Assembly (NCBI GenBank): GCA_023432025.1
Contig: JAEYVE010000077.1
Span: forward strand, 1 to 11,428
Length of the DNA: 11,428 bases
From: Pseudomonadota bacterium
Lineage (GTDB): Bacteria; Myxococcota_A; Polyangia; Polyangiales; Polyangiaceae
Direction of reading: 5' to 3'
Program-made: the position numbers and the translations under genes
Notes under the pieces: generated by a model
The model's database searches: none
The model's input: only the letters and a program-made list of their open reading frames with translations
Told to the model about the DNA's origin: nothing
Shown: positions 1 to 6,613 of the stretch, piece by piece
How the letters are laid out: the number at the start of each line of letters is the position of its first letter
Position numbering within the stretch: position 1 is the stretch's first letter

Positions 1-1
1 C

Positions 2-112
2 GCGCCCGCTGCACCTGCGAAGGCGGCAGCACCCGCACCGGCTCCAGCAGCACCGGCGCCGGCGCCTGCACCCGCGGCACCCGCTCCGCAGGGAACGCAC
101 AAGGCGCACTGA
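2..112 (+). CDS. 3' end of an unknown gene with an Ala/Pro-rich tail
   Basis: An open frame enters from the left edge and ends at a TGA at 110-112. The 36 visible residues are almost entirely alanine and proline in an (AP)n pattern, ending in a short polar stretch QGTHKAH. Such tails are flexible linkers or C-terminal extensions and do not identify the family. The frame is supported by strong GC bias at third positions and by the hairpin that follows the stop after 14 bases. The gene begins outside the window, so its function cannot be given. Confidence 0.6.
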   Translation, partial: APAAPAKAAAPAPAPAAPAPAPAPAAPAPQGTHKAH

Positions 113-126
113 CGCGTTGTGAATGA

Positions 127-154
127 CCAACGGCCCGTCGGGACGGGCCGTTGG
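127..154 (+). terminator. Hairpin terminator after the first gene
   Basis: A perfect inverted repeat has 13-base arms at 127-139 and 142-154 around a GG centre, beginning 14 bases after the stop of the upstream gene. It has no T-run afterwards, which is common for GC-rich genomes. It is most likely a transcript end for the gene at the left edge. Confidence 0.6.
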
Positions 155-218
155 TTCGCGCTCGCGCGACGGCACGACGTGCGGACGCAGGAGCGCGAGT
201 GAGTGTGGGCGACTGTCG

Positions 219-240
219 CACCTTTGAATCGTGAAAGGTG
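219..240. promoter_or_regulatory. Inverted repeat upstream of the diguanylate cyclase gene
   Basis: CACCTTT (219-225) and AAAGGTG (234-240) form a perfect 7-base inverted repeat with 8 bases between the arms. It lies about 90 bases before the preferred ATG of the FHA-GGDEF gene. The size and spacing fit an operator for a dimeric regulator or a small 5'-leader hairpin; neither can be chosen from sequence alone. Confidence 0.3.
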
Positions 241-331
241 ACGCTCGCTCCGGTTGTCGGGTTTTCCATCGTGGGGGCGGGCGGCGCGCGCACGGGTCCG
301 CTACGCTTCACTTCTCGGCGTTCGTGATTTG

Positions 332-1264
332 ATGCGCCGGGGGCACATCGTGAAGAACGAAGAAGGTTTCGACACGTTCGATTCGACGGTTCAAATCTCC
401 GTCACGCGCGGCAAGGAAGGTCAGGTCCTCGTTGCCGACACGCGCAGCCGTGCTCTGCTTATCGTCCTGAACGGCAGTCGCATGGGGCACCGCTCCGTGC
501 TCGGGGATCAGCCGTTCGTCATTGGGCGAGGCAGCGGCACGGAGCTCATGCTGCAAGAGGACTCCATCAGCCGTCAGCACGCGCGCATCGAGTGGCGCGA
601 TGGCGCCCATCGGCTCGTGGATCTCGACTCTACGAACGGCTCGTTCGTGAACTACCAGCGCGTCACCCACCGCAATCTGAAGGACGGGGACCAGCTGCAA
701 ATCGGCAAGGCGCTGCTCAAGTACCTCGCGGGTGACAACCCCGAGGCCGCCTACCACGAGGTTTTCGAGCGCCTGGTGCGCCACGATCCGCTCACGGGCG
801 CGCTCAACAAGGCCGCCTTCGACGAGGAGCTCAGGGTAGCGCTCCGCGGCGCGGCGCACGACGAAGCGCTCAGCCTCATTCTGTTCGACTTGGATCACTT
901 CAAGTCCGTGAACGACACCCACGGTCACACCGCCGGCGACAAGGTGCTGCGCGAAGTGGCAGAAGTCGTGCAAGCACTGGTCGGCGAAACTCGGCACCGC
1001 TTCGCGCGCGTCGGCGGAGAGGAGTTCGCCGTCATTGCGCGCGGCGCCGGCTCGCGCCAAGCACAGCTGCTCGCAGAAACGATTCGAAGCGCGGTGGCCA
1101 GCGCCACGTTCGCGTTCGAGGGCACGAAAATCCCCGTCACGTTGAGCCTGGGCGTGACGGCCTTGGCGCAAAACGAGCAAGACCCCCGCGAGCTCTACGA
1201 GCGCGCCGACAAGCTCCTGTATACGGCCAAACGCACCGGTAGAAACCGCGTCTGCGCAGGTTGA
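332..1264 (+). CDS. FHA-domain diguanylate cyclase (GGDEF protein)
   Basis: The product is predicted to make cyclic di-GMP from two GTP in the cytoplasm, with an N-terminal FHA domain that reads phosphothreonine on a partner protein. From the ATG at 332 it has 310 residues. The FHA domain covers roughly residues 45-125, with GRG near residue 65, then SISRQHA and STNGSFVN, all family hallmarks. The GGDEF domain fills about residues 150-305: the substrate motif DLDHFKSVND starts at about residue 186 and the catalytic loop GGEEF is at about 228-232. The inhibitory I-site RxxD expected five residues before GGEEF is absent; ETRH stands there, so product feedback at that site is unlikely. Start choice is open: an in-frame TTG at 254 and a GTG at 350 are also possible, and none has a strong ribosome binding site. 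FHA-GGDEF fusions are known from myxobacteria and would link Ser/Thr kinase signalling to c-di-GMP. Confidence 0.9.
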   Translation: MRRGHIVKNEEGFDTFDSTVQISVTRGKEGQVLVADTRSRALLIVLNGSRMGHRSVLGDQPFVIGRGSGTELMLQEDSISRQHARIEWRDGAHRLVDLDSTNGSFVNYQRVTHRNLKDGDQLQIGKALLKYLAGDNPEAAYHEVFERLVRHDPLTGALNKAAFDEELRVALRGAAHDEALSLILFDLDHFKSVNDTHGHTAGDKVLREVAEVVQALVGETRHRFARVGGEEFAVIARGAGSRQAQLLAETIRSAVASATFAFEGTKIPVTLSLGVTALAQNEQDPRELYERADKLLYTAKRTGRNRVCAG

Positions 1265-1291
1265 CTCTCGAGCGCGCCGCCCCGCACGACC

Positions 1292-1338
1292 CGGAGAGGG
1301 GGGAGCAAGAGCCCGTCATGGATCGGTGCTCCCGCACT
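1292..1338. repeat. 47-base direct repeat, copy 1, with internal hairpin
   Basis: This copy matches the one at 1414-1460 at 44 of 47 positions with no gaps. Inside it GGGAGCA near the left end and TGCTCCC near the right end are complementary and enclose a 19-base loop. The same CCGCACGAC string stands shortly before both copies, so the original unit may have been longer. The folding could indicate a structured RNA, a protein-binding site, or a small palindromic repeat of the REP type; no known family is recognised. Confidence 0.7.
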
Positions 1339-1413
1339 CCGCCGCAGGGCGTTCGAGGGGCTCACGACAAGGCAAGCGTGTGCGGGCAGGCCGCACGACG
1401 TCCCAGAAACCCA

Positions 1414-1460
1414 CGGAGAGTGGGGAGCAAGAGCCCGTCATCGGTCGGTGCTCCCGCACT
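1414..1460. repeat. 47-base direct repeat, copy 2, with internal hairpin
   Basis: This is the second copy, offset 122 bases from the first. Arms GGGAGCA (1423-1429) and TGCTCCC (1449-1455) pair as in copy 1. Here the stem can be extended by AGTG (1419-1422) with CACT (1457-1460) around one bulged G, whereas copy 1 has a mismatch in that extension. Two of the three differences between the copies fall in the loop, so the core stem is unchanged. Confidence 0.7.
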
Positions 1461-1544
1461 ACGTGACCGGGCCAACATCAGGGTCGCAACGTCGGGCCGG
1501 GGGCGCAGCAAACGTCGCAGGGCGCCGCAACGTCGCCAAATGAA

Positions 1545-1579
1545 CGAAGCGCTCGGTCCCGCAGGGACCGAGCGCTTCG
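1545..1579 (-). terminator. metK terminator
   Basis: Arms of 16 bases at 1545-1560 and 1564-1579 are perfectly complementary around a 3-base loop. Read on the reverse strand the hairpin is followed by TTCATTT, a weak U-rich tail, and it lies 37 bases past the metK stop. It therefore suits metK best, though it could also stop transcripts from the convergent diguanylate cyclase gene. Confidence 0.75.
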
Positions 1580-1589
1580 CGCCGCGCTA

Positions 1590-1608
1590 GCGAGGGCTTT
1601 GCCCTCGC
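1590..1608. terminator. Short hairpin just after metK stop
   Basis: GCGAGGGC (1590-1597) pairs with GCCCTCGC (1601-1608) around a 3-base loop, 7 bases beyond the metK stop codon. It lacks a T-run and may act with the longer hairpin at 1545-1579 as a double transcript end or protect the mRNA 3' end. Confidence 0.4.
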
Positions 1609-1615
1609 GCGGAAT

Positions 1616-2908
1616 TTACGACGCCTTGGCGGCGCTTCGGGGACGACGGCTCGACTCGGGAGCCTTCTTGCCGGCCTTCTTGGCGCGGCTGGGCTTGGCT
1701 TCCGCCTTGACCTCGGCCTTGGCAGCCGGCGCTTTGCGCGAGGCCTTGCCGCCACCGAGCAAGTCGCTGGCGACCTGCTTGGCGCGCGTGGTCTTTTCCC
1801 AGCTGAACTCGCTGCGGCCGAAGTGACCGTACGACGCCGTGGGGGCGTAGCCGGGACGCAGGAGCTTGAGCTCTTCGATGAGCGCCTTGGGGCGGAAGTC
1901 GAAGTGGCTCTCCACGTACTGCGCGATCTTCTCGTCCGGCACCTTGCCGGTGCCGAAGGTGTTCACGTAGACGCCCATCGGCTTGGCGACGCCGATGGCG
2001 TAGGCCACCTGCACCTCGCAACGACGCGCCACGCCCGCCGCGACGATGTTCTTGGCGACGTAGCGCGCGTAGTAGCAGGCCGAGCGATCCACCTTGGACG
2101 GGTCCTTACCGCTGAAGGCTCCGCCACCGTGACGGCCCATGCCGCCGTAGGTGTCCACGATGATCTTGCGACCCGTCAGGCCGGCGTCGCCGCACGGACC
2201 ACCGACCACGAAGCGGCCGGTCGGGTTGATGAAGTACTTGGTGTTCTTGTCGAGGAGCTCGGCGGGGATGCTCTTCTTGATGACGAGCTCCATGACCGCG
2301 TCCTTGAGCGTGTTGTACTTCACGCTCTCGGAGTGCTGCGTCGAGATGACGACGGAGTCGATGCGCTTGGGCAGATCGTTTTCGTACTCCACCGTGACCT
2401 GGCTCTTGCCGTCGGGGCGGAGGAAGTCCACCTGGCCCTTCTTGCGCACCGTGGCGAGCTGCCGGGTGAGCTTGTGGGCGTACATGATGGGCGCCGGCAT
2501 GAGCTCGGGCGTTTCGTCGCACGCGTAGCCGAACATGAGGCCCTGGTCGCCAGCGCCCTGCTCCTTGAACAGACCCTGACCCTGGGTGACGCCCTGCGAA
2601 ATGTCGGGCGACTGCTGCTCGACGGCGAGCAGGATGCCGCAGGTCGCAGCATCGAAACCCATTGCGGAGTCCGTGTAGCCGATTTCCTTGATCGCCTTAC
2701 GCGCGATGGCGGCGTAGTCGATGGTGCTCTTCGACGTAATTTCTCCGGCGAGCAAGACGAAGCCCGTCTTGACGGCGGTTTCACACGCCACGCGACTGAA
2801 CTTGTCACCTGCGAGCGCGGCGTCGAGCACGGCGTCGGAGATGGCGTCGCAAATCTTGTCTGGATGACCTTCGGTGACGGACTCGGAGCTGAAGACGTAA
2901 TTGGCCAT
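1616..2908 (-). CDS. metK: S-adenosylmethionine synthetase
   Basis: MetK makes S-adenosylmethionine from methionine and ATP, releasing phosphate and pyrophosphate, in the cytoplasm. The start is the ATG at 2908, giving MANYVFSSESVTEGHPDK, the conserved N-terminus; the frame stays open further upstream but that part has no family similarity. Both signatures are present: GAGDQG at residues 118-123 (adenine/methionine region) and the P-loop-like GGGAFSGKD at 261-269. The core ends near FSWEKT (368-373). The protein is 430 residues long against about 385 for E. coli MetK; the excess is a tail from about residue 385 made mostly of Ala, Lys, Arg, Pro and Ser. The tail keeps the strong codon bias of the gene and ends at a proper stop followed by a terminator, so it is not an obvious frameshift. 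The gene stands alone, with a 292-base upstream spacer to the next gene. Confidence 0.97.
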   Translation of the reverse strand: MANYVFSSESVTEGHPDKICDAISDAVLDAALAGDKFSRVACETAVKTGFVLLAGEITSKSTIDYAAIARKAIKEIGYTDSAMGFDAATCGILLAVEQQSPDISQGVTQGQGLFKEQGAGDQGLMFGYACDETPELMPAPIMYAHKLTRQLATVRKKGQVDFLRPDGKSQVTVEYENDLPKRIDSVVISTQHSESVKYNTLKDAVMELVIKKSIPAELLDKNTKYFINPTGRFVVGGPCGDAGLTGRKIIVDTYGGMGRHGGGAFSGKDPSKVDRSACYYARYVAKNIVAAGVARRCEVQVAYAIGVAKPMGVYVNTFGTGKVPDEKIAQYVESHFDFRPKALIEELKLLRPGYAPTASYGHFGRSEFSWEKTTRAKQVASDLLGGGKASRKAPAAKAEVKAEAKPSRAKKAGKKAPESSRRPRSAAKAS

Positions 2909-3200
2909 GTCTACTCGAGGATGTGTTTGGACTGATGGCGGCGCGTGTGTGCGCCTATCGCTGCTAGCGCCCCCTCCTCCGAACGAGGTCCCCGTCGAAG
3001 CGGACCCAGCCGAACGTTCCCCAGCAGCTCGATGACACGCTAGCTCAACCGGGTACGACGTTGGGCCGTGAAGGGCGCCGGACCCTAGCACGGAAACGGC
3101 CCGGCCCCAGACGGACAAAACGCCGGGCACCAGGTAGGGACGTTGGGTGGTCGGTCGGGGGGCGCTGGGTGGTTGGTCCGGGCCGAGGACCGGTCGAGCC
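2909..3200 (-). other. Long spacer upstream of metK
   Basis: These 292 bases hold the metK promoter and leader and the transcript end of the argJ/PDZ pair. On the reverse strand a TGCTAGGGT string (3090-3082) resembles an extended -10 element, but no convincing -35 stands before it. A 5-base hairpin (2940-2944 with 2951-2955) lies about 30 bases before the metK ATG, and a GGAGGAGG string lies near 2976 without a start codon at usable distance. I could not match any SAM or SAH riboswitch consensus. Several G-runs lie at 3145-3182. Confidence 0.35.
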
Positions 3201-3647
3201 TCAGTCCGGAGAGGCTTCGCTCGGAGGTGGGCCGCGCCGCTTTTTTGCGGGGGTGCGGGCCACGGAAACTCGCAGGACTTCGTCGCCGCGCACCGCGGTC
3301 AAGCGGACCACTTGGCCGACTTCACCTTCGAGGGCTGCATGAATTTGGTCGCTCGTCATCTGGCGCACGTCACGGCCCTCGATGAGGAGCAGCTCGTCGC
3401 CTTCCCGGAGGCCGGCCTTCGCTGCCGCTAGGTTCGGCGGCACCTCCCGCAGGAAGACGCGGCCGTCGCTCTGCTGGCCGAGGACGGCGCCGATGGTGCC
3501 CGGAGTGGGCGCGCACGCGAGCGTTCCCAGCGCGACGCAGGCGGCCAGAAGCGCGACCGCCAGGCGCCAGCACGCGGGAGGGCGGCGCGCCGTACGCGGG
3601 CTTCGCGCAGCGTGCGCGCCGACCGACGCCCGAGGTGCGCGCTGCAT
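3201..3647 (-). CDS. Small PDZ-domain lipoprotein
   Basis: The 148-residue product starts at the ATG at 3647, two bases after the argJ stop, with GGAG seven bases before the start on the reverse strand. Residues 1-26 are basic, residues 27-44 are hydrophobic, and LGTLAC puts a lipidatable cysteine at 45, so a lipoprotein signal peptide is likely, though the lipobox is not ideal. Residues about 52-132 form one PDZ domain, including DGRVFLREVPPNLAAAKAGL (carboxylate-binding region) and REGDELLLIEGRDV. The tail is Lys/Arg/Pro-rich. There is no protease or other catalytic domain, so it is probably a periplasmic adaptor or substrate-binding protein. The tight spacing to argJ argues for co-transcription and translational coupling, though a functional link with arginine synthesis is not evident. 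Confidence 0.8.
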   Translation of the reverse strand: MQRAPRASVGAHAARSPRTARRPPACWRLAVALLAACVALGTLACAPTPGTIGAVLGQQSDGRVFLREVPPNLAAAKAGLREGDELLLIEGRDVRQMTSDQIHAALEGEVGQVVRLTAVRGDEVLRVSVARTPAKKRRGPPPSEASPD

Positions 3648-3649
3648 GA

Positions 3650-4837
3650 TCAGCTCCGGTAACCCGCGTTGACGTCGATGTAGCCGTGACCGAAGTCGCA
3701 CGTGACGTACGTGAACGTGCCCGGCCCGTCCCCGAGCTCGAGCTCGATGATGTACGTGTTTTGCTTCATCACTTCGCCCGCGCGAAGCTCGGCTTCCTTT
3801 CCGGTGGGGAGGCCGCGCTCGCAGATGACGTGGCCACCGATGGAAATGGTGGCGCGAGAAGGCGTGAAGTAGACGCCCGCGCGGCCGGCGGCCGCGAGCA
3901 GGCGGCCCCAATTGGCGTCTTTTCCATAGAGCGCCGTTTTTACGAGCGGCGAAGCGGCGACCGTTTTGGCGACTTGTTTGGCGTCGGCTTCGCTCGCGAG
4001 GCCTCGCACCACGATGTCCACGGCGTGCTCGGCGCCTTCACCGTCGCGCACCAGCTCGCGCGCGAGCGGGCGGCACACTTCGATGAGCTTGTCCGTGAGC
4101 TCGGCCAAGCTGGGACGGACGGGGCTCTTGCCGGAGGCGAGCACGACGAGCGTGTCGTTGGTGCTGGTGTCTCCGTCGACGGAGCAGGCGTTGAAGGTGA
4201 GATCTGCTGCGCGCTCGAGCGCCGCTTGCAAGAGCTCGGGCGTGGCCGTGGCGTCCGTGACCACGAACGCCAGAAGCGTGGCGTGCGGCGGCTGCGGCCC
4301 CAGATCCGGATGAATCATGCCGGCGCCTTTGGCCATGCCGAGAAACGTAGCGCGCGCTCCGTTTTGTTCGAGCGAGGCGGTGGCGACCTTTTTCCAGCGG
4401 TCCGTCGTGAGAATGCCTTCGGCGAATCGATCCGCGCCTTCTGCAGAAAGCGACTCCACGAGCGCGGGCACTGCGGTCAACACTTTGTCCGCCGGCAGCA
4501 CCGCGCCAATGACGCCGGTCGAGGCAGGAATGACCAGCTCCGGCGTGGTGCCCAGGGCTCGTGCCACGGCGGCCGTGGTGTCCAAGGTCGCGGCGAGGCC
4601 GGGCTCACCCGTACAGGCGTTGGCGTTGCCGCTGTTGACGAGGACGGCGCGCACCTGACCCGATGCGATGCGTTTTTGGGCGACGTCCACCGGAGCTGCG
4701 CGCACGACGTTACGCGTGAAGACGCCTGCAGCAGAGACGGGCTCGTCCGCGACGATCAGCGCGAGATCGAGCGCGCCTTCCTTTTTCTTGATGCCAGCGG
4801 CGACGGCGGAGAAGCGGAAACCGGGAACGTGGGTCAT
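3650..4837 (-). CDS. argJ: Bifunctional glutamate N-acetyltransferase / ornithine acetyltransferase
   Basis: ArgJ moves the acetyl group from N-acetylornithine to glutamate, giving ornithine and recycling N-acetylglutamate in cytoplasmic arginine synthesis; many members can also use acetyl-CoA. The 395 residues have the usual length. Visible motifs are NSGNANACTG (68-77), the oxyanion-hole region STGVIG (106-111), KGAGMIHP (170-177) and the C-terminal CDFGHGYIDVNAGYRS. The enzyme matures by self-cleavage before a nucleophilic threonine; this is predicted at A186/T187 in HATLLAF. Between MIHP and that AT pair there are about five or six more residues, rich in Pro and Gly, than in the usual MIxPNMATML arrangement. 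Whether it is mono- or bifunctional cannot be told from sequence. The start ATG at 4837 gives the normal N-terminus; no clear ribosome binding site is visible. A PDZ lipoprotein gene follows after two bases. Confidence 0.95.
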   Translation of the reverse strand: MTHVPGFRFSAVAAGIKKKEGALDLALIVADEPVSAAGVFTRNVVRAAPVDVAQKRIASGQVRAVLVNSGNANACTGEPGLAATLDTTAAVARALGTTPELVIPASTGVIGAVLPADKVLTAVPALVESLSAEGADRFAEGILTTDRWKKVATASLEQNGARATFLGMAKGAGMIHPDLGPQPPHATLLAFVVTDATATPELLQAALERAADLTFNACSVDGDTSTNDTLVVLASGKSPVRPSLAELTDKLIEVCRPLARELVRDGEGAEHAVDIVVRGLASEADAKQVAKTVAASPLVKTALYGKDANWGRLLAAAGRAGVYFTPSRATISIGGHVICERGLPTGKEAELRAGEVMKQNTYIIELELGDGPGTFTYVTCDFGHGYIDVNAGYRS

Positions 4838-5002
4838 GGCGGTCGTTTTCGAAGACGGGAAGGCGCGGGAGCGCGCCTTCGGGTGCGCGGAACGTATCAG
4901 CTTTGCCCGAACGCAGCATCGGGCGGGTGGCGGGCGGGAGCCGTCTCACTTCGGGACCGTTCGGGGAGCGCGCCGGGGCCCCGGTCGTTCTCCGTGCGTG
5001 CC

Positions 5003-5698
5003 ATGAAAGTGGGTCGCACGCGGCGAGGGCCGCGCCGTGCAGCCTTCGTCGCGTTCGCGCTGACGGGGCTGGGGCTCGGAGCCGCGCAGGCCGAAGACGC
5101 GCTCGGCCTCCGGGACCAGCGCTTCGAGGTGGGCGGCTTTGGCGGCATCGGCGTCGGCGGCGACTTCGACGGACGGCGCGGCGAGACGGAGCTCGAAGAG
5201 GGGCCGACGTACGCCGGCATGGTGGCGCTCAAGTTGGTGCGGCCGGTGTTCGTGGAGTTTTTCTATTCGCGAAGGCCCAGCACCATTCAGTTTCGTACTG
5301 CGGGAGCACCGCCCGACAACGCGACCGCGCAAGACCCCCCCCAAGACCAGTTCATCGACGTGGGTATCGAGTTCTATCAGCTGGGCGCGACGTACCGTTG
5401 GGAGTCGCCGGTGGAGTGGCTCACGCCGTTCGGAGGAGTTTCTCTCGGCGCCTCACGCGTGGACGCCGTGGCGGACGAGCTGGACGACGCGTGGCACTTT
5501 GCGTTCATGGGGCTCGCCGGGGTGCAATTCGATTTTTACGAGTACTTCGCTGCGCGCGCTCAGGCGCGTTTGCCGTTCACGGTCATCACCGAGGGCGCCA
5601 CGCTCTTCTGCGGTGGCGTGCCCAGCTGCGACCGCGGCGACGGCGACACGCTCACGGTGCAAGGCGAGTTCACACTGGGGCTCGTGCTCAAGTTGTGA
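5003..5698 (+). CDS. Secreted outer-membrane beta-barrel-like protein
   Basis: The 231-residue product has a clear Sec signal peptide: basic MKVGRTRRGPRR, a hydrophobic run, and AQA before ED, giving predicted cleavage after residue 30. The mature part is rich in Gly and aromatics with alternating polar/apolar strands (for example VGGFGGIGVGGDFD, PVFVEFFYSRR, YQLGATYRW, LTPFGGVSLGAS) and ends in FTLGLVLKL, a strand-like C-terminus. This pattern fits a small 8-strand outer-membrane barrel, but no specific family is recognised. One cysteine pair (FCGGVPSC) sits in a probable loop. An in-frame GTG at 4994 is an alternative start. The gene is divergent from argJ with a 165-base spacer, and its last 11 bases overlap the end of the convergent LysR gene. 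Confidence 0.75.
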   Translation: MKVGRTRRGPRRAAFVAFALTGLGLGAAQAEDALGLRDQRFEVGGFGGIGVGGDFDGRRGETELEEGPTYAGMVALKLVRPVFVEFFYSRRPSTIQFRTAGAPPDNATAQDPPQDQFIDVGIEFYQLGATYRWESPVEWLTPFGGVSLGASRVDAVADELDDAWHFAFMGLAGVQFDFYEYFAARAQARLPFTVITEGATLFCGGVPSCDRGDGDTLTVQGEFTLGLVLKL

Positions 5699-6596
5699 GC
5701 GCGCGCTCTACGGTGGTGCCCTCCACGCGCTCGAAGTGAGCGAGCAGCTCGCTGATGACGGCTTGCACGCGCGGCACCCAACGCATGGTTTTGGCGCACA
5801 CCACGTAGAGCTCGCCCACCGGCAGCGGCAGGTTCATGGGCACCTCCACCAACTCCACGCCGTACGGCTCGTCCGCGTGCCGCACCGCGCTCAAAATCAT
5901 CGCGCCCAAACCTTCCGCCACCGCGCGCTGTTGCACCACGTAGTCGTTGGAAGCGAACGCCGGCCGAAAATCGGGGATAAGGGCTTCCAGCTCGGGGCGC
6001 GGCGTGAGGTGCGCGTTGGGCGCGGACCACGACACCCAGTCGAGAGCTGCGGGGCTGATAGGCGGGGTGAGGCGCTCGGCGTACGTTTTGGACACGAACA
6101 CGCCGAGGCGCACGCGCAAGGTGGCCACGAGCATCAAATCCGGCTGCGTGGGCTTGCGCGAGCGTACGGCGAGCTCGGCTTGGCCGCGGGAGAGATCGAT
6201 GGTGTCGATGCCGACGAGCAGCTCGAGGCGAATGTCCGGCAGAGTCGACCTCAGGTTGCGCGCGAACGGTACCAGCACGTCGTGCGCAATGCCGGGCGGC
6301 GCGGTGATGCGCACCAAGCCTTCGGGCTGATCCGTCCAGTTGTCCGAGGTGCGTTCCAGCTCGCTCGCCCAGCGCGCCATTTGTTGCGCGGAGGAGAGCA
6401 AACGTTCGCCCTCGACGGTGAGGTGCGCGCCGTCCACGTCACGACGAAAGAGCGGGCGTCCCAAGCGCTCTTCCAAAGCCACGACGCGCCGGCTCACGGT
6501 CGGCTGCGTGAGCCCGAGCGCTGCCGCTGCGCCGGTAAAGCTGCCCCGCTCGGCGACGGCGAGGAACAGCTCCCAGTCGGCCCAGGGGGTATGCAT
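5688..6596 (-). CDS. LysR-family transcriptional regulator
   Basis: The 302-residue protein has the standard LysR layout. Residues about 6-65 form the winged helix-turn-helix, with FLAVAERGSFTGAAAALGLT followed by the recognition helix QPTVSRRVVALEERLG and then LFRR and LTVEGERLL. Residues from about 90 on are the periplasmic-binding-type effector domain. The ligand cannot be predicted. The ATG at 6596 places the helix-turn-helix at the usual distance from the N-terminus; a TTG at 6626 in the same frame would add 10 residues and run over the palindrome at 6602-6613. The gene is divergent from the metallo-hydrolase lipoprotein gene 80 bases away, the classic arrangement in which a LysR protein controls its neighbour and itself. 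The group containing SQLxR-type regulators with short first helices often responds to small aromatic or lipid compounds, but this is only background. Confidence 0.93.
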   Translation of the reverse strand: MHTPWADWELFLAVAERGSFTGAAAALGLTQPTVSRRVVALEERLGRPLFRRDVDGAHLTVEGERLLSSAQQMARWASELERTSDNWTDQPEGLVRITAPPGIAHDVLVPFARNLRSTLPDIRLELLVGIDTIDLSRGQAELAVRSRKPTQPDLMLVATLRVRLGVFVSKTYAERLTPPISPAALDWVSWSAPNAHLTPRPELEALIPDFRPAFASNDYVVQQRAVAEGLGAMILSAVRHADEPYGVELVEVPMNLPLPVGELYVVCAKTMRWVPRVQAVISELLAHFERVEGTTVERALTT

Positions 6597-6601
6597 GGGC
6601 G

Positions 6602-6613
6602 CATGTATACATG
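6602..6613. promoter_or_regulatory. Perfect palindrome between LysR and hydrolase genes
   Basis: CATGTATACATG is a perfect 12-base palindrome lying 5 bases before the LysR start and 63 bases before the hydrolase start. It is embedded in the only AT-rich stretch of the neighbourhood (about 6603-6631), as expected for promoters. It is a good candidate operator or part of overlapping divergent promoters; binding by the adjacent LysR protein is inferred from position only. Confidence 0.45.

Larger units (their letters stand above)
1265..1615. other. Convergent intergenic spacer with folded repeats
   Basis: This 351-base spacer separates two convergent genes, the diguanylate cyclase and metK. A forward frame stays open across much of it but its translation (Arg/Pro/Gly-rich, no known motif) crosses two direct repeats and a terminator hairpin, so no gene is called. 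The content that can be supported is the pair of 47-base repeats (1292-1338 and 1414-1460), a long hairpin at 1545-1579 and a shorter one at 1590-1608. Confidence 0.6.

Noticed and set aside
308..1180. Reverse open frame opposite the diguanylate cyclase gene
   Set aside because: No recognisable motif, and the forward frame carries intact FHA and GGEEF motifs.
1261..1590. Forward open frame in the convergent spacer
   Set aside because: It covers two direct repeats and a terminator hairpin, and its Arg/Pro-rich translation shows no protein-like pattern.
1823..2935. Long forward open frame opposite metK
   Set aside because: It is the antisense of metK in a GC-rich genome, is Arg/His/Val-rich without any family motif, and metK is certain.
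3145..3182. Possible G-quadruplex
   Set aside because: Four G-runs are present but two of the loops are 9-10 bases long, and G-runs are expected by chance at this base composition.
3686..4900. Forward open frame running opposite argJ into the beta-barrel gene
   Set aside because: Only the part from 5003 has a signal peptide and barrel-like strands; the earlier part is an antisense shadow of argJ.
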